Positions 57,872 to 64,000 of a DNA stretch of 64,000 bases are shown here, one piece after another. The notes beneath the pieces were generated by a model that was not told the origin of the DNA, ran no database searches, and saw only the letters and a program-made list of their open reading frames with translations. Position 1 is the stretch's first letter, and every line of letters begins with the position of its first letter. The stretch comes from Cephalotus follicularis (taxonomy: Eukaryota; Streptophyta; Magnoliopsida; Oxalidales; Cephalotaceae), in NCBI GenBank assembly GCA_001972305.1, contig BDDD01002666.1, forward strand, positions 62,001 through 126,000, written 5' to 3'. Made by a program: the position numbers and the translations under genes.

Positions 57872-58510
57872 TGTTGTCACACCCCGCTTCGTTAACAACA
57901 TAAGTCATGGCAATTTAACACAAATATTCAGCTTATAAAAATACGGTAAAATTTAAAACTTCGGTTCCATTAGCATTTGCGGAAGCACTTAATAATAAGA
58001 TGAACAAACAAACTGAATCATGTGTCCCATACCACGAGATTACAACATTTAACATTTTTGAACCATTGTCAACTGCCCTCAAACGGAGCGTGAATCAAAG
58101 TTGATTAATACATTTAAACAGTAACCCAAATAAAACATGTTTTATTACATCGTTTAGCATTTATCTTAAGCAAATAAGACAACATAAAACTCCATCCGTT
58201 CCACGGAGCTCAACGGTATCAAACCGCCGCATCAACCTGAAATCAATCGCAATAGTAGGGGGTTAGCCTTTGTCCTCACTCGGCTAAACCATAAGTGTAA
58301 TTCAAGGTTAGTGGTAATGAATGTCATGAAATGAATGCACACATGATGCAAAACATAATATACCATAATACATATATACGTATGTATATTTATCTATACC
58401 AAAGGCACAGCCATGCCAAGTGGCCACAATTACCTATCCAACAGTCACGTCCTGAAGGACCAATTCAATCAATCCGCTGTTTCTTTCACAATGGTCAAGC
58501 AAACAGTGTT

Positions 58511-58710
58511 TGTGGGTGTCCCTAGCCATCTCCTGGCCCCTAGGCGCATAATCCCGCCCCTAGTCCTCATGAAACCTCCGTCACGGAACTAGCGCAGCAT
58601 CAATCCGATCAGTGTGGGCGTCCCTAGCCAACTCCTGGCCCCTAGGTGCACAATCCCGCCCCTAGTCCTCATGACACCTCTGTCGTGGAACTATCGCAGC
58701 ATCAATCCAA
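58511..58710. repeat. 102-bp tandem duplication in GYP-5 5' LTR
   Basis: Units start tgtgggtgtccctagcc (58511) and tgtgggcgtccctagcc (58613) and both run to gcagcatcaatcc. A single related block is in the GYP-1 LTR near 31905. Confidence 0.9.
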
Positions 58711-58999
58711 TCACAAACATCAATCAATCAATCCAAGGTCAATCGTTCCCAAGTAGTTTATAGGTTGTAAAATACTAGAAATATTACATTTATTCAAAAT
58801 GTAATCCATCTTTAAAAACCATGTTTCAATCCCTTGAAAACACACATTTATCAAAATATATGTTTTCGTTTCCAATAATGATTGTATAAAATAATGTATG
58901 CATTTCTAAAATGAATAAAACACTTTAGACATCAATCACATCCAGTCAACAATCCATTCCATATCAAACTGCAATGCAAGGATATGCTCAAGTACGGGT

Positions 59000-59345
59000 C
59001 AGTCCCTAACCAGTCGTCTGTTTGCTTTGGCAGTTGGCTGCCCTAGTCCTGGCAGTCGGCTGCCTCCTCTAACGGTCCGTTGTCTCCTCTTGACAATCGG
59101 CTGCCTTTCTTATCCAGTCGGCTGCCCTCTGTTGGCAGTCGACTGCCTTCCTCATCCAGTCAGATGCCCTCTCTTGGCAGTCTACTACACAACCTTCTGC
59201 AGATGTGTTCTATCAAACGTATGAACAGTCGACTGGCTCTTGCGCCCAGTCGGCTGTTCCCTATTGAGTAGCCGGTTGTTCGTACAGAAGAGCCGACTGT
59301 TCTGGCCCACCAGTCGGCTGCCCTCCCTGGAAATCGACTGGACTT
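59000..59345. repeat. CAGTCGACTG / CAGTCGGCTG array in GYP-5 LTR
   Basis: About 16 words, many extended to ggcagtcggctgcc, occur in 340 bp. A further cluster at 59880-60025 includes a perfect CAGTCGACTG at 59893-59902. Confidence 0.88.
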
Positions 59346-60164
59346 ACACCAGTAGGAAAAAACAGCAGTTAAAATGCACATCTTTCACACTTCAATACAA
59401 CCAAACACGAGCATTCAATAATAACAACATACATTATGCTCATAACACAGTCCATAGCATGCATTTCACCCGTTAACGTCCATTATAACAAAACTTAAAC
59501 CACAATTATGAGATTTACCCCTACCTTAGAATTCCAAGTTAGGAATTGCAATCCACCTCTTTAAGCTCCAATCCAAGTTCCCAAGCCTCTGAATTCATCT
59601 GGCAACTCCAACGGATCCGGATTCTCCAGTCACTGGTCCAAGCTTCCCAAAACACAGCCCAACACTAAGCCTTTTGGGTCACACAAACACACTTCCTCTC
59701 CCTTCTCCTTCATACTCCTTGAACTCTCTTCTCCTTTCGGTGAAAATGGTGAAGATTGAAGGAGTGAAAATGCATTTTTATGGAGAACACAACCCTCTCT
59801 CTCTTCTCCTTTCTCTGGCCACATTAAAACAAAACACTCCCCCTTTTTCCGCCAATAGTCTGGCATGCACGTTATGCTGCCAGACCTGTCGACAGTCGAC
59901 TGCCTAGACCTGGCAGTCAGCTATCCCGGCCGACACTATCCAGCCGGCTGTCTCTCACAACAGGCAGCTGGTTCCTTCCCACAGGGTCCAGTCGACTGCC
60001 TCTTCCTGGCAGTCGGCTGCCCGCCCTGCTTCAGCACCCCCCCACTTCGACTTTTGCCCATGTTTAACATTACAAAAAGGGAAAAGTCATAACTCTTATT
60101 AATTCAATGCACAAATTACATTGTAATAACAACCTTACAATTTACGAAAATCCCGGGCGTTACA

Positions 60165-60590
60165 AAGTGCTCCACATGGAGAAATACTAGGTCTTATAAA
60201 ACCTTTGTCGAGGAGAACCTGTAGCTGTATCTTTAACTCTTTCAATTCTATTGGTGTCATTCGGTACGGTGCTCAAGAAATTGGTACAGTTTCCGGTATA
60301 AAATCAATTACAAAATCTATCTTTCTGTCAGGCGGTAACGAAGTCAAATCCCGAGGAAAAACATCTCTGAACTTGCAAACCACTGGAATATCTTCCTATT
60401 CTGGCCACCATCTATCTGTATCGAGCACATGTGGCAGAAACCCCTGGCATCCCTGTCGCAACAATCTGTCCCCACGCAAAGCCGAAATCATCGGAACAAA
60501 CGATGGCTCTAAGGTGCCAAGGAATAGAAAAGGCGGTCGTCCCGAAGGACAGACAAGCATTACTTTTCGATGATAAACCACCTAAGCAAA
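60165..60590 (-). pseudogene. GYP-4 RT N-terminal part and protease linker
   Basis: Minus strand from 60581 gives a linker (LLRQGCQGFL), then FRDVFPRDLTSLPP, an [14 protein letters not shown] block and [12 protein letters not shown], which ends at the GYP-5 insertion (60164). The sequence continues as ILFVKK at 52330. Trp in the SPWGAP motif is Cys. A stop replaces the Lys/Gln before APYRM. Confidence 0.85.
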
Positions 60591-60920
60591 ACTAGCAGAT
60601 ATCCATTCCATGCCCAGAATCACATCTAGGCTATCCATTGGTAAAACAATAAGATCGGCTAACAAGCAAAGATCATCAATCTATACACACTCGATTGGTG
60701 GTCACTGACTCACTGAGAGGTGTGGATACCTCCATCAAAAAAGGAAGGTACTCAGGCCTCAAACCAACATGGGAGACAAAATGCAAGGCAATGAATGAAT
60801 GGGATGAACCTGGATCAATAAGAACCTGTGCTGGAAGTTGAAAGAGTCGAAGTACCTCCAATCACAACATCAGACCCTGCTGTAGCACTCGGCTCCATAG
60901 CAAAAACTCTAGCCTGAACT
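60591..60920 (-). pseudogene. GYP-4 aspartic protease
   Basis: Active-site block AQVLIDPGSSHSFIA near 60815 (DPG, where GYP-5 has DSG), followed by LMEVSTPL and, after a stop, remnants of the GMDWL block near 60610. DPG is also found in GYP-1. Confidence 0.8.
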
Positions 60921-61002
60921 ATCGGAGCAGAACTCATAGGCTATTTCCCTCTGGACTGTGAAGTTCCAAGGGAAGAAGGCAGTACACTGGTAGTCAATCC
61001 CT

Positions 61003-62210
61003 TTAAAGGTGATGCCCACTGTGTCTGATCCAATCCTCTAGGACGAGAACTCCTAGGACAGTCTCTAAGAATGTGGTTAGAACCACCACAAACCAAGCAA
61101 TGGCCCAAAACCATCTACAATTATCAGGAGTATGATTGGTATTCTGGCAATGCACACAAGGAACCAAAGCACTCTGATTACCGCTCCCAGAAAATCTAGA
61201 AGGTGTACTCTGACTAGGTGCTGAAGATCGGTCTCCTCGATGTGTGTTCCTCAATCAGCCTCTCCTCCAAGAACGGGATGAGTTCCCGCTACCATGACTG
61301 CTACCATGAGAACCAGGAGAGAGCTACTATCAGTCTTCTGTGATTCAGCACTGCCACTGCCATTACCACTCCGCCAAGAAGAAGGAGTAGGCGTGGTGCG
61401 GGCTATATCTCTCATCAGTTTAGCCTCAGCTGCAATATCCTCAAGCTGCATAGCTAGGGAAGAAATATCTTATATGGAGGTCAACCCCAAAGGAGTCAAG
61501 TGCCTCCTCAAATCCAATCTTAGTCCCCGAAGGAACTTCTTTGCTTTATGCTCTTGGCCTTCCACTAAGTATGGGGCAGATCGGGCTAATTGCATGAATC
61601 TCGCCTCATACTCAGCAACTGTCATACTTCCCTGAACCAAGTTGACAAACTCAATCTCTCTTATGTCTATTTCTACTTGAGGGTAGTACCTTGCATTGAA
61701 TTCTCTCTTGAAGGGATCCCAAGAGCGGGTTGTACCATTCCTTGTCCAGTCTGTGTTCACCATATCCCACTAGTGCTCGGCTTCTCCTTGCAGCATACAC
61801 ACTGCCAATACAAATTTCTATTCGTCATCACATCTCATGGCCTCAAACAACTTTTCCAATTGAGCTAGCCAAGACTCAGAAAGAGTAGGATCGGGGAGTC
61901 CTACAAATGCTGGAGGATGCAACTTTAGGAAACGGCCAAACATGTCTTCCCTCCTTGGTCTATGTTCCACTTAAGCATGTTAGCGTCCCATTAGAGTATG
62001 CACCTGTGCCATAGTGGCACACAACTCTCTCCAAACCTCGGGGTCAGCCCCGGCTGGTGGAGCATTAGGATGATACTCTGGAAAAACATTACCAGGTGCC
62101 AGTTTGTTAACAATGGGAGCAAGGGCAGGAGCATTCCTTCCACCTCGACGGCCATGCCTTCCCCTATTGTTCATTGCTATGGAGGACAACAATGGGATGA
62201 TCAGATACAA
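61003..62210 (-). pseudogene. GYP-4 gag
   Basis: The N-terminus starts at about 62174 (MNNRGRHGRRGGRN). The core is VWRELCATM, LKLHPPAFVGLPDP, LEKLFEAMRCDDE, then NARYYPQVEIDIREIEF, LVQGSMTVAEYEARFMQLAR, VEGQEHKAKKFLRGL (61763-61470). A zinc knuckle with first part CVHCQNTNHTPDNC is near 61150. Stops are at 61980 and near 61825 and 61470, and there are two frame changes. Confidence 0.86.
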
Positions 62211-62343
62211 TCTCTTTCAATTCTAATATCCATCTCTTTTCCAATAATCAATAGCATGAATAAGCAAGAACATACATCATGCAAATCCATTCAGTCAATC
62301 TATATCAACACATTAATATATTTCGCTAGCAGGCCAACCAATG

Positions 62344-62355
62344 GCTTTGATACCA
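62344..62355 (-). other. GYP-4 primer-binding site
   Basis: Minus strand TGGTATCAAAGC, one change from the initiator-Met complement, three bases from the 5' LTR. Confidence 0.9.
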
Positions 62356-62358
62356 TTC

Positions 62359-64000
62359 TGTAACACCCCGCGCCTGAAGGATGGACACGTGGCAATACTC
62401 TCAATCCAATATGCAATACAATGGTTAGGACTAGCAATATAAAAATATGAAAAACTAAAAACTTTATAAAACATGTCATTGTGCGGAAGATACAATACAA
62501 AATTCCATCCATGCGATACTATACAGTACTATTATGTTACAATACTTTGCCAGCCATTTCATTTCAATACAATAGATTTCAATACAACACTCATTGGTAC
62601 ATTCACAATCCAAACTCGGTCACATCAAACAGTCATGGGGTCGCACCGAATCTTCAATCCTTCTGTCCGCTGCTACCTGCTGTCCTACCTATGCTGCACA
62701 TAAAAAAAGTACAACACAGCCGCACCCCGAAGGATGGGGTTAGCCACAAGGCTAAGTAGAAACCCCATGCAGCATGTATGCATGTACAATGTGCAATATC
62801 GGTGACGATCTAAGCAATATCAATGTGCGGTGTACAATATCGATGCATGATATAGCAAATGCGTGAATACAATTGGCGATCTGATTATCCATATGACACT
62901 GGCCCATAACAGAGCATATGAATAGGATCTACAATAATCAATCAATAGCAGACACTCAGTGGTGGTGTATAAAACACCCAATCAATCAATCATATCCTTA
63001 GAGCATGCTACCTCGGTCAGTACAATGTCATTCAATAGTAATGATAAATCCCACAGAAGGTAGTCTTTCGAAAAGAGTGGGAGATCTACCTATTTGTCTC
63101 AAACTGATCAGGTTTGGGACTCATAGGTCTTCCAGCCTATGGCTGGGTCAATACAGTATCGATGAGTTACAGCCATGGAGGAGCTACTATACCGTTAAGG
63201 AGCTACGGCCCTCCGGGAGCATCAATTGTCAATCAATAACAGTACTGCTCGTCAGCAGTTCAATACAAAAAATGACACGATCGACGAAATAGGTGGACAA
63301 GGTTAACAGCCTAACATGCCGATACGGATCATAAGGTCGCTCTATAGGATCCCTACAATACAATCAATCAATTTGTCAGTGCAATGCCAATAAGTAGGGA
63401 TGTCTAATGGAGAAATGGGAATATGCATCCAACGTTCCAAACTTAGACTCACAACACTTATGGCTCAATCAATCAATCAATCAACCAGTTAGTAGCCAAT
63501 AGATGGTGACAATCAAATCAACGAGATAAGAAGAAGTATCTATCCGGTTGGTGAAAGTCACTGGATCATCGCCTATGGATCAAGCCGTCACCCAATCAAT
63601 TTATCAATTCAATCTTTGAAAACTGTAGAAAACTATGTTTCAAATGCTTCAATACCTCAAGTGAGGCTTCGGTCAAGCGGCAATGTAAAAAGGAGTTGAA
63701 AACTAGCTTTAAAATAGTTAAAAGTTCCATTCAGCCCGATAGGCGTCGATGTCCTTGGCCAAAGACATCGATGCGCATCAGGGTATTCCTTTAAAACCGT
63801 GGAAGGACATCGACGTCTTTGAAAGACGTCAATGTCTTTCTCTATTTGTATAAAACTTTGGCCGAAGACGTCGATGTCCTTGGACAAAGACGTCGACGCG
63901 ATTCAATAAAAATAGCCTGGGAATGCGCATCTATGTTCAGCATCGATGTCTTCTCTGGGGAGAAGAAATTCCAAGGCAAAGATGTCGATGTCTATCGAAG
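62359..64000 (-). mobile_element. GYP-4 5' LTR, cut by right window edge
   Basis: Matches 43291-44930 of the 3' LTR. It has a short extra block (tagatttcaatacaac, near 62573) absent from the 3' LTR. A palindrome array is at 63735-64000. About 770 bp of the LTR remain outside the window, judging from the other copy. Confidence 0.92.

Larger units (their letters stand above)
52331..60164 (-). mobile_element. GYP-5, best-preserved gypsy chromovirus, nested in GYP-4 RT
   Basis: 3' LTR 52331-53102, internal 53103-57874, 5' LTR 57875-60164. TSDs are aggtg (52326-52330) and aagtg (60165-60169), one mismatch. It splits the GYP-4 RT between the WGAP and ILFVKK blocks. Gag and pol are in one frame down to the integrase. 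The LTR ends belong to the GYP-1 family, but the LTR array is of CAGTCGACTG type. Confidence 0.95.
57875..60164 (-). mobile_element. GYP-5 5' LTR (full length)
   Basis: 2,290 bp, tgtcacacccc to gggcgttaca. It contains a 102-bp tandem repeat (58511-58710), a cluster of cagtcggctg and cagtcgactg words (59000-59345) and a second cluster (59880-60025). No gene. Short ORFs duplicate those of the 3' LTR. Confidence 0.94.
43291..64000 (-). mobile_element. GYP-4, Ty3/gypsy element (contains GYP-6 and GYP-5; right LTR cut by window edge)
   Basis: 3' LTR 43291-45269 plus 49439-49869; internal region 49870-62358 interrupted by GYP-5; 5' LTR from 62359 to beyond the window. The left flank ttaag (43286-43290) is the candidate TSD. 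The two LTRs differ at roughly a tenth of positions in the first 100 bases by eye, so it is older than GYP-2. Gag, protease, RT, RNase H, integrase and chromodomain remnants are all recognisable. Confidence 0.92.

Overview
This is a gene-free, repeat-only stretch of plant (angiosperm) nuclear heterochromatin. I see no host protein gene, tRNA gene or rRNA gene. Nearly every base belongs to an LTR retrotransposon. The evidence is gag/protease/RT/RNase H/integrase remnants, chromodomain-type integrase tails, primer-binding sites matching the 3' end of plant initiator-Met tRNA (TGGTATCAGAG), polypurine tracts, TG...CA LTRs, and 5-bp target-site duplications (TSDs) that let the insertions be ordered. 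Species cannot be named. Element names below (GYP, COP, S) are my own labels, and Tekay/Del-like or SIRE-like lineage calls are inferences from protein motifs.

Nesting. GYP-1 (minus strand, Ty3/gypsy chromovirus) is the base layer. Its 3' LTR is cut by the left window edge (1-1300), its gag-pol lies at about 1,330-8,390, and its 5' LTR starts at 8500. Into GYP-1 went solo LTR S1 (2177-4701, in integrase), GYP-2 (8926-31606, in the 5' LTR) and GYP-3 (from 32608, in the 5' LTR). GYP-2 (minus, gypsy, almost complete) was hit in its own 5' LTR by the three-LTR copia element COP-1 (16816-25899, plus) and by solo LTR S2 (27507-30825). GYP-3 shows only the start of an LTR (32608-33419) before COP-2 (SIRE-like copia, plus, from 33420) interrupts it. 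COP-2 carries broken gag and an envelope-like ORF but no pol. It received solo LTRs S3 (35857-39174) and S4 (40189-41301), then GYP-4 (minus, gypsy, 43291 to beyond the right edge). GYP-4 contains GYP-6 (45270-49433, plus, gag only) in its 3' LTR and GYP-5 (52331-60164, minus, the best preserved gag-pol) in its RT gene. The deepest chain is GYP-1 > GYP-3 > COP-2 > GYP-4 > GYP-5, five layers.

Function. None of the polyproteins is uninterrupted. Most stop codons look like C:G to T:A decay (CGA to TGA, CAG to TAG, TGG to TAG/TGA), as expected of methylated, silenced DNA. GYP-5 and GYP-2 have the fewest lesions and retain RT and integrase catalytic residues. All three plus-strand elements (COP-1, COP-2, GYP-6) kept gag but lost pol. 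All three minus-strand elements with visible interiors besides GYP-1 (GYP-2, GYP-4, GYP-5), and GYP-1 itself, kept pol.

Most unusual signal. The LTRs, and in COP-1 also the untranslated leader, carry arrays of short imperfect palindromes built on a TCGA centre. The arms differ between elements but stay complementary: GCG-TCGA-CGC, GACG-TCGA-CGTC (or GACA-TCGA-TGTC), and CAG-TCGA-CTG. Both gypsy and copia LTRs have them, and LTRs of one gypsy family carry different arm types. This suggests selection for dyad symmetry, through a dimeric DNA-binding factor or self-pairing RNA, rather than for a fixed sequence.
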